DNA from: Stappia sp. BW2
Lineage (GTDB): Bacteria; Pseudomonadota; Alphaproteobacteria; Rhizobiales; Stappiaceae
Assembly (NCBI RefSeq): GCF_008107695.1
Contig: NZ_VIRG01000066.1
Span: 930,001 to 994,000, forward strand
Direction: 5' to 3'
DNA length: 64,000 nt
Part shown: positions 52,681-61,499 of the stretch, one piece after another
Position numbering within the stretch: position 1 is the stretch's first letter
Layout: the number at the start of each line of letters is the position of its first letter
Made by a program: the position numbers and the translations under genes
Notes under the pieces: model-generated
Told to the model about the DNA's origin: nothing
Database searches by the model: none
What the model saw: the letters and a program-made list of their open reading frames with translations, nothing else

Positions 52681-53112
52681 ATGACGCTACCCAGCGTTGC
52701 CAATCTCAAGGCACAGGCCAAGCGCCTGCGTGCCGCGCTTGCTGCCAAAGGGCAGGACATCTCTCACGGCCAGGCGCTTGAACTTCTGTCTGCCCAATAC
52801 GGCTTCAAGGACTGGAACACTGCCTCCGCGACGGCCGCCCGGCCGAACGAGATGCAGTTTGCCGTCGGCAGCCGTGTCTCGGGAAGCTACTTGAAGCAGC
52901 CCTTCGACGGAGAAGTGCTGTCGCTGAGCCGGATTGGCACCACAGGCCACTACCGGGTGACCATCAAGTTCGACACACCGGTGGACGTGGTGACCTTCGA
53001 CAGCTTCTCTGCCTTTCGCAGCAGGGTCGTGGTTGTGATCACCGGCGACGGTGTCGCCGTCAAACGGACGTCCGATGGCGAACCCTATCTGCGCATGCAG
53101 ACGACCGACTGA
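52681..53112 (+). CDS. Small protein with glyoxalase-related N-terminal region
   Basis: The 143-residue protein starts with NLKAQAKRLRAALAAKGQDI and HGQALELLSAQYGFKDWNTA at about 8-50, a helical segment of a type that databases often label as glyoxalase superfamily N-terminus. The remainder (residues about 55-143) is a small beta-rich domain. There is no complete glyoxalase fold in this length, so an enzymatic role is doubtful. GGAAAGG precedes the ATG. It is a lone plus-strand gene, convergent with a methyltransferase gene. Confidence 0.7.
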   Translation: MTLPSVANLKAQAKRLRAALAAKGQDISHGQALELLSAQYGFKDWNTASATAARPNEMQFAVGSRVSGSYLKQPFDGEVLSLSRIGTTGHYRVTIKFDTPVDVVTFDSFSAFRSRVVVVITGDGVAVKRTSDGEPYLRMQTTD

Positions 53113-53173
53113 CCTGAACCATACCTCCCGGCCGTTCAATCGCTTGCGCCGAAGGGCAGGTGAAACGATCCTG

Positions 53174-53215
53174 AGCCGCTGAACGCTGCGCCAGTAAGGG
53201 CAACGTTCAGCGGCT
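53174..53215. terminator. 12-bp stem between convergent genes
   Basis: AGCCGCTGAACG at 53174-53185 pairs perfectly with CGTTCAGCGGCT at 53204-53215. It lies between two convergent genes and could end both transcripts; the T tract is poor. Confidence 0.6.
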
Positions 53216-53220
53216 GACCG

Positions 53221-54096
53221 TCAGCGCAGCCGTGCGATCACCAGGTGTCCGGGTACGGGATAGCCATCTTCCAGACGCACGGTGATCGGGTCCATTGCGA
53301 GAATGTCGAAACCGGCGGTATCCAGAGACGTGCGAATGTAGCCTTCCCCCTGAGCAAAGCGGCTTTTCGGCCCAACCATATAGGAGCGCCCCTGAAGCAT
53401 TTCGTCCGGCAAGGTCTCGGTTGAAAAGGCCAGATAGCCACCCGGGGTCAGGCGGTCGACGGCGCCCGCCAGAAAAGGCTCAACGGCGCCGAGATAGGGA
53501 AACACGTCGGTTGCCGCGATCAGGTCCCAGCTTGGTCGTGAGCCGTCGTCTTCCTCGAACTCCTCAAGAAACGCGACGGCCTCGCCGACATAAAGGTCGT
53601 CATAGACGTCGCGGTCATAGGCAAGCTCGACGATCCGTTCGGAGAGGTCGACACCGGTCCGATGCGCGGTGCAGTCGGAAAGAGCCATCCCGGTGAGACC
53701 CGTGCCGCAGCCAAGATCGAGCAACCGGTCGAAAGGACCGATCTCAAGTGTCTGAACAAGGCTGCGAACCAGCAGCGGCACGCAATAGCCAAGCTCATCG
53801 ACCAGAATGTCGTCGAAAACATCGGCATGCTGATCAAACAGGGTCGCTACATAGGCATCCGGCATTTTCGGCGGCGCGGCTTCTGCGCCAATGGCAGCCA
53901 GGCGAATGCTGACGCCCCCCGGATCGTCCGGATCGAGAGCCAAGGCTTCGCGGTAGGCTTGTGCGGCCCCTTCCAGATCACCCGATTTCTGCAGGTCAAG
54001 GCCACGATTGTAGGCTTCCGCCAACGCTTCGTTCTCGGGAGTTGCGTCGTCGAAAATCTCGTCTGGCTCGAATTCGGGCGTGTCGTTGTTGCTCAT
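53221..54096 (-). CDS. TPR-containing SAM-dependent methyltransferase
   Basis: The 291-residue protein has an acidic N-terminus and one TPR-like pair (AYNRGLDLQKSGDLEGAAQAYREALALDPDD near 28-58, given as positions), then a methyltransferase fold with LLDLGCGTGLTGMAL near 125-139, the VDLSERIVELA segment and PSWDLIAATDVFPYLG. The end, VPGHLVIAR, is typical. The substrate is unknown. The start has an AAGGA ribosome binding site. It is the downstream gene of the SRAP peptidase on the same strand, with about 80 bp between. Confidence 0.85.
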   Translation of the reverse strand: MSNNDTPEFEPDEIFDDATPENEALAEAYNRGLDLQKSGDLEGAAQAYREALALDPDDPGGVSIRLAAIGAEAAPPKMPDAYVATLFDQHADVFDDILVDELGYCVPLLVRSLVQTLEIGPFDRLLDLGCGTGLTGMALSDCTAHRTGVDLSERIVELAYDRDVYDDLYVGEAVAFLEEFEEDDGSRPSWDLIAATDVFPYLGAVEPFLAGAVDRLTPGGYLAFSTETLPDEMLQGRSYMVGPKSRFAQGEGYIRTSLDTAGFDILAMDPITVRLEDGYPVPGHLVIARLR

Positions 54097-54175
54097 GGTC
54101 TATCCTTGCGGCTGAGCCCCTGCCCTACAGCCAAGAGCGCGCTTTTGCACGGCAATTCTGAAGGCCCGGTGCGGA

Positions 54176-54931
54176 TCAGAACAGATCGAGCTGCTTTTTG
54201 TCGGCCTGGGGTTTTTCCGCCGCCGGCCTGGCGACCTTTTTCAGCGGCACAGACATTTCGTCGGGCGCAATCTCGCGCTGCACATCCGCGTCGTCGTTGG
54301 CAACCTTGTTCACCCGGTTCGATACCGGCGTTGCCACCAGAAAATCGTCTTCGACCGGACGAAGCAGTTTTTCCGCCTCTCGCCGGTCAACATTGGCGAC
54401 ATCCAGCCACGTGCCGAAATGCTCCTGTTTCAGGATCACCGGCATCCGGTGATGGATCGCCGACATCATCCGGTTGGACTGGATGGTGAGGATCGCGCCG
54501 GTATCGATATCGCCGCCATCGGGATCCGACCACGTTTCCCAAAGGCCGGCAAAGCCCATGATGTCGCCTTCCGCCGGGCGAATCCAGAATGGCTGCTTGC
54601 CTTCCGGCGTGCGCCGCCACTCGTAAAAACCGGAGGCCGGCACCAAGCATCTGTGATGGCGCATGGCGTTTCGGAACGACGGCTTTTGCGATGCGGTTTC
54701 AGCCCGCGCATTGATCAGGAGCGTGAAACTTGCCGGGTCCTTGACCCATGGCGGCATCAGGCCCCAGCGGACAAGGTGAAAGCGGCGCGTGCCATCGAGC
54801 GATTGACGCACGATGGCCAGCGGCTGGGTTGGCGCGATGTTGTATCGCGGCGGAAAATTGGGCTGATCGACGTAATCAAAGAAGCTGCGCACAGCATCCG
54901 GAGGTGTCGTGAGAGCCAGGCGGCCGCACAT
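54176..54931 (-). CDS. SOS response-associated peptidase (SRAP/HMCES/YedK)
   Basis: YedK/HMCES forms a stable covalent crosslink with abasic sites in single-stranded DNA and so protects replication forks. The 251-residue protein begins MCGRLAL, with Cys2 as the nucleophile after Met removal, and has YNIAPTQPLAIVRQ near 30-43, the Glu in FYEWRR near 107-112, and HHRMPVIL near 161-168. The length is slightly above the 222 residues of E. coli YedK, owing to a Lys-rich C-terminal tail. The start overlaps no neighbour. Confidence 0.93.
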   Translation of the reverse strand: MCGRLALTTPPDAVRSFFDYVDQPNFPPRYNIAPTQPLAIVRQSLDGTRRFHLVRWGLMPPWVKDPASFTLLINARAETASQKPSFRNAMRHHRCLVPASGFYEWRRTPEGKQPFWIRPAEGDIMGFAGLWETWSDPDGGDIDTGAILTIQSNRMMSAIHHRMPVILKQEHFGTWLDVANVDRREAEKLLRPVEDDFLVATPVSNRVNKVANDDADVQREIAPDEMSVPLKKVARPAAEKPQADKKQLDLF

Positions 54932-55048
54932 CGTTTTTCTCCCATGGGGGCAGCCTCAACCGGGGGCAAACGGGGTTCCGCCGAGTTAGGCAATTGGAAA
55001 TAAAAAACAAGTACCGTAGGTTCCAAGTCAATAACAGGGGGGACCGGT

Positions 55049-55561
55049 ATGGAATGTTTGCATCCAGTTTTGGGCGCCGGGGAGCTGGCAGCCGAAAGGC
55101 TGGAAGAGGCAAACATTAATCCCCAAACCGGCCTGGCGACGGATTATCTCAATCATTTCAATGAAGTGATGATGCTTCTGGAAATGCTTCCGGATATGCC
55201 GGACTGCGCAGAAGATGTTCTGGAATGGGAGCCGCTCGACTACGAGGGCCATTTCGAGAACTCGACTTTCAAGGACAAACAGCTGGCCATTCTAGCCTAT
55301 CATGCCGCTCCGGCATACTTGCGCGAGCACCTGGAAAATCAGGTCGCAGGCATCAACAAGCTCGTGATCAGCATCCAGGACCAGCTGCGGGACACCCCGG
55401 ATGCGGCAACGATCGCAACGGAAATCGCCGACAAGGCGACGATTGAAATCAAGCCTCTGATCGCCGTTGCCGGCGCCGTCATCCACGGCCATGTGGAGCC
55501 CGAAGCGACCCAACACGAAGGTGAAGGTGCGCAGGCGGAAATCGACGCCCTGTTCGCATAG
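55049..55561 (+). CDS. Conserved alphaproteobacterial hypothetical protein
   Basis: The 170-residue protein has an acidic, helical character with an NPQTGLATDYLNHFNEVMML segment near 24-43 and DQLRDTPDAATIATEIADKA near 112-131. I recall homologues in other Hyphomicrobiales but no function. A strong GGGGGGA ribosome binding site precedes the ATG. There is no signal peptide or membrane helix. It sits between the SRAP gene (divergent) and a Nudix hydrolase gene. Confidence 0.75.
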   Translation: MECLHPVLGAGELAAERLEEANINPQTGLATDYLNHFNEVMMLLEMLPDMPDCAEDVLEWEPLDYEGHFENSTFKDKQLAILAYHAAPAYLREHLENQVAGINKLVISIQDQLRDTPDAATIATEIADKATIEIKPLIAVAGAVIHGHVEPEATQHEGEGAQAEIDALFA

Positions 55562-55620
55562 CTCAAGGCCGCTTATTCTGGCCGGACAGAATCAGACTTT
55601 TCTTCGCCCGCCGAGGTTCC

Positions 55621-56067
55621 ATGTCCAGGTATTATCCGGAAACACCACGCGCCAGTGTCAGTGTCCTGTGCCACCGCGACGGCCGCGCCCTGCTGGTGAA
55701 GCGCGGCAGGCCCCCGTTCAAGGATCACTGGAGCCTGCCTGGTGGCGTGATCGAGCTCGGCGAAACCCTCCAGGAAGCTGCCGCGCGCGAACTCTTTGAG
55801 GAAACCGGCGTTACCGCAAAACTCGGTGAGCCTGTGGAGACCTTCGATTCGATCCAGCGTGACGAAGATGGCCGCGTTGCCACCCATTTTATCCTGACCG
55901 TATTTTGCGGCCCCTATATCTCGGGCAACGCCGTTGCTGCGGACGATGCAGCGGCGCTCGACTGGGTGAAGATAGAAGATCTTGATGGTCTGCTGACCAC
56001 ACCCGGCACCCCTGAGCGCATCCGGCGGCACATGGCAACGCCCCTCGGTCAACGACCGGGCGTCTAA
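55621..56067 (+). CDS. Nudix hydrolase
   Basis: The 148-residue protein has the complete Nudix box GGVIELGETLQEAAARELFEETGV, spanning about residues 41-64, with the REL.EETG metal-binding core. These enzymes hydrolyse nucleoside diphosphates linked to another group, such as ADP-ribose, 8-oxo-dGTP or capped nucleotides. The preceding segment RASVSVLCHRDGRALLVKRG fits a small-molecule housecleaning enzyme. A GAGG ribosome binding site precedes the start. The substrate is not predictable. Confidence 0.9.
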   Translation: MSRYYPETPRASVSVLCHRDGRALLVKRGRPPFKDHWSLPGGVIELGETLQEAAARELFEETGVTAKLGEPVETFDSIQRDEDGRVATHFILTVFCGPYISGNAVAADDAAALDWVKIEDLDGLLTTPGTPERIRRHMATPLGQRPGV

Positions 56068-56130
56068 TCTTGGGATCAACTTGCCATAGTGCTTGCGGTG
56101 CCGAGCCGGGTTCCGCATGATCGGCCCATG

Positions 56131-56538
56131 ATGAACCGCCGTATGCAAGCTTTCTTTTTCCGAACCGCCGTTGTTCTGGTCTTGGGGAGCGTGTATCCGG
56201 CTCAGGTTGTATCGGCTCAACAAACTGCGGTCGACGCGCCTCCTTACGAACAGCAACTCATGCGTCTGTCCGAAATATTCGGAGCGCTGCATTTCCTGCG
56301 TCCGTTGTGCAAGGAAAGCGATAATCCGAGCTGGCGTGACCGCATGGAGGATTTCCTGGACGCAGAAACTCTGGACGAGAATCGGCGCCGCAGGTTCATT
56401 GAACGTTTTAACCAGGGTTATCGTGGATTCTCAGTCGCTTACAGAGAGTGCACCGAGGCTGCCCGTCTCGCAATGGCACAGTACTTGAGCGAAGGTGAGG
56501 TCATCATCAGCGACGTCACAAGCCGCTACGGCCGGTAA
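56131..56538 (+). CDS. TIGR02301-family exported protein
   Basis: The 135-residue protein has a signal peptide (FFFRTAVVLVLGSVYPAQVV near 7-26, cleaved around VSAQQ) and a mature part containing the LMRLSEIFGALHFLRPLC and ARLAMAQYLSEG segments typical of TIGR02301, a family confined largely to alphaproteobacteria and of unknown function. Several Met starts occur in a row (56128, 56131 and 56143); the one chosen has the best-shaped signal peptide. It follows the Nudix gene on the same strand. Confidence 0.8.
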   Translation: MNRRMQAFFFRTAVVLVLGSVYPAQVVSAQQTAVDAPPYEQQLMRLSEIFGALHFLRPLCKESDNPSWRDRMEDFLDAETLDENRRRRFIERFNQGYRGFSVAYRECTEAARLAMAQYLSEGEVIISDVTSRYGR

Positions 56539-56729
56539 TGTACGCAAAAATATTCAAATCGTTACGAGTTGGTTAACCTTTTGAATCAAATTTGTGGGTG
56601 GCCGTTAAGTTTGCGTTCACGGTTACTTATCAGCGCGGTTCGCCGTGCTAGGATCAATACTCAAGATTCGGGGCAGGAACACGCAAGGGTTGTTTCCCAT
56701 GCGTTCGGGAAGGACCGGTAAGGAAGCGA

Positions 56730-57002
56730 ATGATAAACGATGATTACGCCGACGCGGCAATGGAAGCCGAATTTGCTGAAGACGAAGACATCAGGCGTGC
56801 TGCACTCGGCTTCATTTCCGACGCTTGGGCCGAAGCCATCGCCAATGGCGTGGATGCGGACGCAGTAGCACATGCGGCGATGTTCACAGCGCTTGCGGAT
56901 CTGGTTGCTGCCTATGGTGAAGATGCCGTGGCCAAATTGGCCGAAGGCCTGCCGGATCGTATCCTGCAAGGCGACTACACCGTGAACCGCGTTCTTCAGT
57001 AA
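56730..57002 (+). CDS. Hypothetical acidic 90-residue protein
   Basis: The protein is acidic at the N-terminus (DDYADAAMEAEFAEDEDI) and then helical, with WAEAIANGVDADAVAHAAMF near 34-53 and AEGLPDRILQGDYTVNR near 72-88. There is no signal peptide. I do not recognise the family, though it looks like a conserved small alphaproteobacterial protein. AAGGAAG precedes the ATG, and a strong terminator follows the gene 22 bp downstream. Confidence 0.75.
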   Translation: MINDDYADAAMEAEFAEDEDIRRAALGFISDAWAEAIANGVDADAVAHAAMFTALADLVAAYGEDAVAKLAEGLPDRILQGDYTVNRVLQ

Positions 57003-57024
57003 CCCGATCACGTCACACGTTGTG

Positions 57025-57049
57025 AAAAGGCCGGTTATCCGGCCTTTTT
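57025..57049 (+). terminator. Rho-independent terminator
   Basis: AAAAGGCCGG at 57025-57034 pairs with CCGGCCTTTT at 57039-57048 around a 4-base loop, followed by further T. It ends the small acidic protein gene and, being partly symmetrical (A tract on the other side), may also serve the convergent LysE gene. Confidence 0.88.
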
Positions 57050-57113
57050 GATTCCCGTCCGTTGGTGCTGGCTGTATGAATGCGGCTTTTGTTTCCGCCT
57101 CCGCGCCAGCCGG

Positions 57114-57758
57114 TCAGATCAACGCCGCCGCTTCCAGCGCCAGCTTGAGATAGATCAGAGCGCCGAACAGGACGAGCAGAAATCCGGCAATATGGTTGGC
57201 GCGATCCAGCCAGAGGTCGTCGATACGCGACTTGTAGTGTGAGACGGACGCCGAAACCACCACCCACCATGTTGTTGCGCCTGCCGCAACACCGGCCACC
57301 ATCACCAATGCGCCGAAATGGTCCCCGTTCTCGGGGCGATAGTCTCCCAGACCGCCAAATATTGCGACAAAGGCAAACACCGCTCCCGGATTGGTAATGG
57401 CCATGAAGAAGGCCGCCGTCGCGTCGGCCAGAAATCCGTGTTCCTTTTCTTTGCCGTTCCGGCTCAGATGCGGATGGGTGTTCCAGATCTTGATGCCGAA
57501 AATGATCAGCAACGCTCCGCCGATAATCTCGATAAGGTCTATCTGGCCCTTGATGAAATTTGTAACCGCCGAGATGCCGAAAATTGCCGCAGCGGCATAA
57601 ATGGTATCGGCGACGACCGCGCCCAGCCCCACAAAGACACCCTGACGAAACCCGCTGTGCACGGCGTGTTGAATGGCCATGATATTGACAGGACCGACAG
57701 GTGCCGTTGTGACAATGCCAACAAAAAAACCAATCAGCGCATATTCGAAAAACGACAC
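57114..57758 (-). CDS. LysE-family amino acid exporter
   Basis: The 214-residue protein has six hydrophobic segments and the LysE signature, with TTAPVGPVNIMAIQHAVHSG near 17-36 and AVVADTIYAAAAIFGISAV near 47-65. LysE/RhtB exporters pump amino acids or similar compounds out of the cell with proton exchange. The specific substrate is not predictable. The GTG start is preceded by AAGGA. It converges on the small acidic protein gene and shares its terminator region. Confidence 0.9.
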   Translation of the reverse strand: MSFFEYALIGFFVGIVTTAPVGPVNIMAIQHAVHSGFRQGVFVGLGAVVADTIYAAAAIFGISAVTNFIKGQIDLIEIIGGALLIIFGIKIWNTHPHLSRNGKEKEHGFLADATAAFFMAITNPGAVFAFVAIFGGLGDYRPENGDHFGALVMVAGVAAGATTWWVVVSASVSHYKSRIDDLWLDRANHIAGFLLVLFGALIYLKLALEAAALI

Positions 57759-57970
57759 GGGCGGTCCTTTTCTAGACCTTTGATTTTACTTTTATTGCGA
57801 ACGGACCACTCGATAGCGGCCCGGTGGCCTCGTGACAAGACAAGAGGAAATTCGAGGTCCTGTGTTTTCACCCTTGCATGAATTGTTTAAGGAATGGCGC
57901 GGGGCGATGCCTGCTTTCACCGCCATGACATGAAGGGCGATGGACAGGTGCGGATAAACGAGGAACTTTC

Positions 57971-58675
57971 ATGAGTCGGATTTATCAGGCTGCGGCTCTT
58001 GTCGCCGGTCTTCTGGCAGGCACAGCATTCGCAGCTCCGGGTGTCGCCAAGACGGTGCAGGTTGAAACAATTCCGGTTGCGCCGTCCGAAACCGGAAACG
58101 CTCCGTCAATTCCGGCAGACGACCTGACGTCGCCGGAGGCCGGTGAATCGGAGGGCGTCGAACCGGCCGGCACCGAAGCTGCTGAAACACCTGCGAGCGA
58201 CAGCGCGGATCTGCCCCAGGTGCTTTACAGCACATCGTATCTGCCGAAGCCGGTTCAGCGGATGCAGGCCCAGTTGAAGGAAGCAGCGCTTTCGGGAAAC
58301 ATGGAACGTCTGCGCATGGTGTTCGAAAGCAACGAACTTCCGCCCACCGTCTCGTTCGGGCAAATCGACGACCCGATAGACTTCCTCAAAGAAAGCTCCG
58401 GTGACGGTGAAGGCTTCGAGATCCTGGCCATTCTCGCCGACATCATGGATGCCGGCTTCCTGCATGTCGATGCCGGAACGCCCCAGGAAATGTATATCTG
58501 GCCCTATTTTGCACGCTACCCGCTGCACGATCTGACACCCGATCAGAAAGTGGAGATGTTCCGGATCGTTACTGCAGGCGATTTTGCCGAAATGCAGGAT
58601 TTCGGCGCCTGGACGTTTTACCGAGTCGGCATCGGTCCGGACGGAACGCTGCATTATTTCGTGGCGGGCGATTAA
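57971..58675 (+). CDS. Hypothetical exported protein
   Basis: The 234-residue protein has a signal peptide ending around FAAPGVAKT, a low-complexity Pro/Glu/Ala/Ser region near 30-75, and a folded C-terminal domain near 95-234 with VQRMQAQLKEAALSGNMERL, FDIDDPIDFL-like (IDDPIDFLKESSG) and WTFYRVGIGPDGTLHYF segments. I recall related proteins in other Hyphomicrobiales without a known role. GAGGAA precedes the ATG. It is a single gene between LysE and a small lipoprotein. Confidence 0.75.
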   Translation: MSRIYQAAALVAGLLAGTAFAAPGVAKTVQVETIPVAPSETGNAPSIPADDLTSPEAGESEGVEPAGTEAAETPASDSADLPQVLYSTSYLPKPVQRMQAQLKEAALSGNMERLRMVFESNELPPTVSFGQIDDPIDFLKESSGDGEGFEILAILADIMDAGFLHVDAGTPQEMYIWPYFARYPLHDLTPDQKVEMFRIVTAGDFAEMQDFGAWTFYRVGIGPDGTLHYFVAGD

Positions 58676-58858
58676 GCAAATCAATCCCGCCGCACTCCAA
58701 TCGGCCGATAAATCGGATAGTCAATCCATGAGACTATTGCGGCCATTGAAAAAATCGTGACAATCAGTGCGAGCGCAAGCCGTTGCCTACCCGATAAGCA
58801 CGTATCTTGCGCCCCGCCTTCCAACTCCCGCCATCTGCGGCGCATGCGAGTGACCAAG

Positions 58859-59071
58859 ATGATTGTAAGATTTTTCTCCGCTGCCTTTCTGATTTCGATC
58901 CTGGCTCTTGGCGGCTGCCAATCCAGCAACCAGTCCGGAGACGGGCTCGAAGATGGCAGCTCTGCGCCCCCCATTGGCGACCTGACGTCCGTAGACCAGG
59001 GCCCGGACGGCGATCCTGACGCGTGTTCCGGCGCAATGTCTGAAGGCACCTCGATGACGCCGGGCTGTTAA
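58859..59071 (+). CDS. Small lipoprotein
   Basis: The 70-residue protein starts MIVRFFSAAFLISILALGGC, with the lipobox LALGGC at about 15-20 (the Cys being lipidated), and the mature part is a short acidic Gly/Ser/Asp region ending in CSGAMSEG..GC. An upstream ATG at 58844 would add five residues. GAG-TGA just before the ATG serves as a ribosome binding site. The mature protein contains two further cysteines. Function is unknown. Confidence 0.6.
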   Translation: MIVRFFSAAFLISILALGGCQSSNQSGDGLEDGSSAPPIGDLTSVDQGPDGDPDACSGAMSEGTSMTPGC

Positions 59072-59195
59072 CGCCCTGCAGGTTTTCAAAGCTGGCGTTC
59101 CGGAACGGTTGAGGCAAAAGAACCGCTGTTTCGGAACGTCTCCAGGCAGTCTTGCCCAAAGCAAGTTCTTCTGTTGTTGGGACGCCTTCCCGATC

Positions 59196-61001
59196 TCACC
59201 CCCCGGCTGGCTTTTTCCAACCGGCTGATTTCAAGCCTTCCACAAGGGCGGTGACGATTTGCTCCCCGACCTGGTGCGAACGCAGGTAACGACCTGGATC
59301 CTGACCCAATTCGGGTGACATCTCCGCCATCTTCTCCAACGCCGCACGGGCTGCTGCCTGATTGCCAAGTTTGGATTGCGCAACGGCGACGAGACACCAG
59401 CTCACCCCTGATCCATCAAGAACGCCCTTCTTTGCAGCTGTCAGCATTTCCGCATAGCGCTCGTTCAGCAGGTGGTCGACGGCAATCAGGTGATAATACC
59501 AGCCGGGGGCGTTCCGCGTGCGCTCTATCGCCTTTTCCAGGTAGGAAATGCCTTCGTCGAATTTTCCCACCACAGCCAGCCGCCAGCCGAGTTGAGCCAT
59601 GGTGTCGGGATCGTCCGGATTGAGGGCGAGTGCCTTCTTGGCCAGCCTTTCGCCTTCCTCGATATTGCCCATGTAGTGATTGATCGAGGAAAGCGCCTTG
59701 AGCGCCAGGATATTGTTGCCATCAAGGTTCAAGGCGTGTGACGCAGCATCCAGTGCATGGTCGAAGGCAAGTTCCTTGTTTTCGTCTGCAATCAGACCGA
59801 AGCGGGCGGCATCCAGATAAATCCAGCCCAGCATCGCCCAGGCTTCGACATAATCTGGATCCCGTTTGACCGCGCGCTCGAGGCACGACTGGACCCTTGT
59901 GTGGAGTTGTCTGGAAAAGTTCCTCCGATAGACGTATCCGCGCAGCACACATTCGAAACTGTCGTTACTCGGCTCGTTCCCGGCCGGCAGACTGCTTGCC
60001 AGTTCGGTCTTGATGATGCCATAGGGTTGTCCGGCGACGGATGCGATTTCCGACGCGATACTTTCCTCGATTTCCAGCAGGGTCGATCTGCTGCGCATGC
60101 GGTCATAGCTCCCCGACCACAGCACGCGCCTGCTGGGGCTGTGAATCAGTTTGGCGCTGACCCGTATCACCCCGCCTTCCGATCCGACCGCGCCCATAAT
60201 CAGGAAGGAGACATTCTCCTTCAGGCCGATTTCAACCGGATCGATCGAGGTAGCAGCGTTGGCGCCGGATGGTGGCCAGAAAATGCGAAAGTCCGGAAAC
60301 CGGCTCAATGCGGTCATGATCTGCTCCGCAATTCCCTCGGCCAGTATCTGCTGTTCCGGATCTGTCGATGTCACCTTGAAGGGAAGCACCATCACGGACG
60401 GCTTTGAGACCTCTTGCCGCCCCTCCTCTACCGGCAGGAAATGCATCACGGCTGCAGCTGCAACTGCCGCCAGAAGCAACAGGACTGCCGCTGCGGCAAC
60501 GGCCCAAGGCAATCTCGATGTCCTGACAGCCGGTTGCGCAGGGGCTTCCTCTTCCTTCGGCTGCTTTCGCTGAACGGTGTCCTCTCCTGCGTCAACCGGG
60601 CTCTCCCTTTCAGGAGCATCTGCCAGGTTGTCGTGAAACTTCGGAGCGTATTGACCTTTCGGAATGGAAATTCGAAGCGCGTTTCGGGCGCCCTCGGCGA
60701 TGTAATAGCTGTCCAGATCATGCCGCAGGCGCCGGGCCTCCAGACGAACAATCGGGTCCGACTGTGGGTCGAAGCTCTCGTCCCGGCCGAAGACCGCCAG
60801 TCCGATGGTGTAGCCCTTCAGGGTATCTGCGCGTCCGGCCAACGCTTCCTCGATGAGGAACGTCAGCATGGCCCGGCGTTTGGGAGTTGCGTGAAAATGA
60901 TCGCTTTGCAGGACACGGGAAAGCTCTTCCCGGACACGAGCAGGGCAGTCGTATTCGTCTGCTTTATCCGTTGCAACTATGTGTTGCCCACCAGGCAGCA
61001 T
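59196..61001 (-). CDS. Membrane regulator-like protein with FlgO-like and TPR domains
   Basis: The 601-residue protein has an N-terminal domain near 15-120 with TPKRRAMLTFLIEEALAGRA and FGRDESFDPQSDPIVRLEAR segments, as in a family of CadC-like or adenylate-cyclase-linked regulators. A membrane helix lies near 165-187, a FlgO/TolB-N-like beta domain near 205-330 (PSVMVLPFKVTSTD, AEGIAEQIMTALSRF), and TPR repeats follow to the end (YVEAWAMLGWIYLDAARF, NPDDPDTMAQLGWRLAVVGK). The start at 61001 with GGGGTGG was chosen over the longer frame from 61079. It is divergent from the sulfatase cluster and may sense or regulate it. Confidence 0.8.
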   Translation of the reverse strand: MLPGGQHIVATDKADEYDCPARVREELSRVLQSDHFHATPKRRAMLTFLIEEALAGRADTLKGYTIGLAVFGRDESFDPQSDPIVRLEARRLRHDLDSYYIAEGARNALRISIPKGQYAPKFHDNLADAPERESPVDAGEDTVQRKQPKEEEAPAQPAVRTSRLPWAVAAAAVLLLLAAVAAAAVMHFLPVEEGRQEVSKPSVMVLPFKVTSTDPEQQILAEGIAEQIMTALSRFPDFRIFWPPSGANAATSIDPVEIGLKENVSFLIMGAVGSEGGVIRVSAKLIHSPSRRVLWSGSYDRMRSRSTLLEIEESIASEIASVAGQPYGIIKTELASSLPAGNEPSNDSFECVLRGYVYRRNFSRQLHTRVQSCLERAVKRDPDYVEAWAMLGWIYLDAARFGLIADENKELAFDHALDAASHALNLDGNNILALKALSSINHYMGNIEEGERLAKKALALNPDDPDTMAQLGWRLAVVGKFDEGISYLEKAIERTRNAPGWYYHLIAVDHLLNERYAEMLTAAKKGVLDGSGVSWCLVAVAQSKLGNQAAARAALEKMAEMSPELGQDPGRYLRSHQVGEQIVTALVEGLKSAGWKKPAGG

Positions 61002-61218
61002 TGTTCCACCCCAAAATTCCCGGAAAACGATGTCCACACAACGATAGTCCGATGTCGTGGACTTTGTCATCCGGAACAACCACCAAAACCGGCAGAGACG
61101 GTAAACAGGCCTCGCCAGACTCCTGTTCGTACCTGTTCATACCTTGCAACAGGCCTGTTTCCGATGGGTAATTCTGGTGGAATTTTCCAGGAGCTCTCGA
61201 GAACGGACCAGTGTCGTC

Positions 61219-61497
61219 ATGCCGGCTGCAGCTCTCATCATGCGTCGCTTCAACGTGGACGAACTTGCTCTTCGCCGCCTCTGCAGCGCTCACCCAGCCT
61301 TCCTTTCACTGTGCGAGGACTACGCAACCGCATGTTGCGCTTTGGCACGCTGGGGGAACGATGAGGCCAAAGCGGCGGACTACCGTGCCGTAATCGAAGA
61401 GCTCGAACGGGAAATTTCAAGCTTCCTCGCAGGAAGCACACGTTACGTCGGGCCTTCTCAGGCCTCCTCAACAAATGGACCAAAAGGGAGCCATTAG
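61219..61497 (+). CDS. Small helical cytosolic protein
   Basis: The 92-residue protein is all-helical with YATACCALARWGNDEAKAAD near 35-54, then YRAVIEELEREISSFLAG near 55-72. No signal peptide or lipobox is seen. I do not recognise it, though small proteins of this style occur beside sulfatase-like genes in rhizobia. Its stop lies 2 bp before the arylsulfatase start, so it is co-transcribed with that gene. GTG at 61213 is an alternative start. Confidence 0.6.
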   Translation: MPAAALIMRRFNVDELALRRLCSAHPAFLSLCEDYATACCALARWGNDEAKAADYRAVIEELEREISSFLAGSTRYVGPSQASSTNGPKGSH

Positions 61498-61499
61498 GT

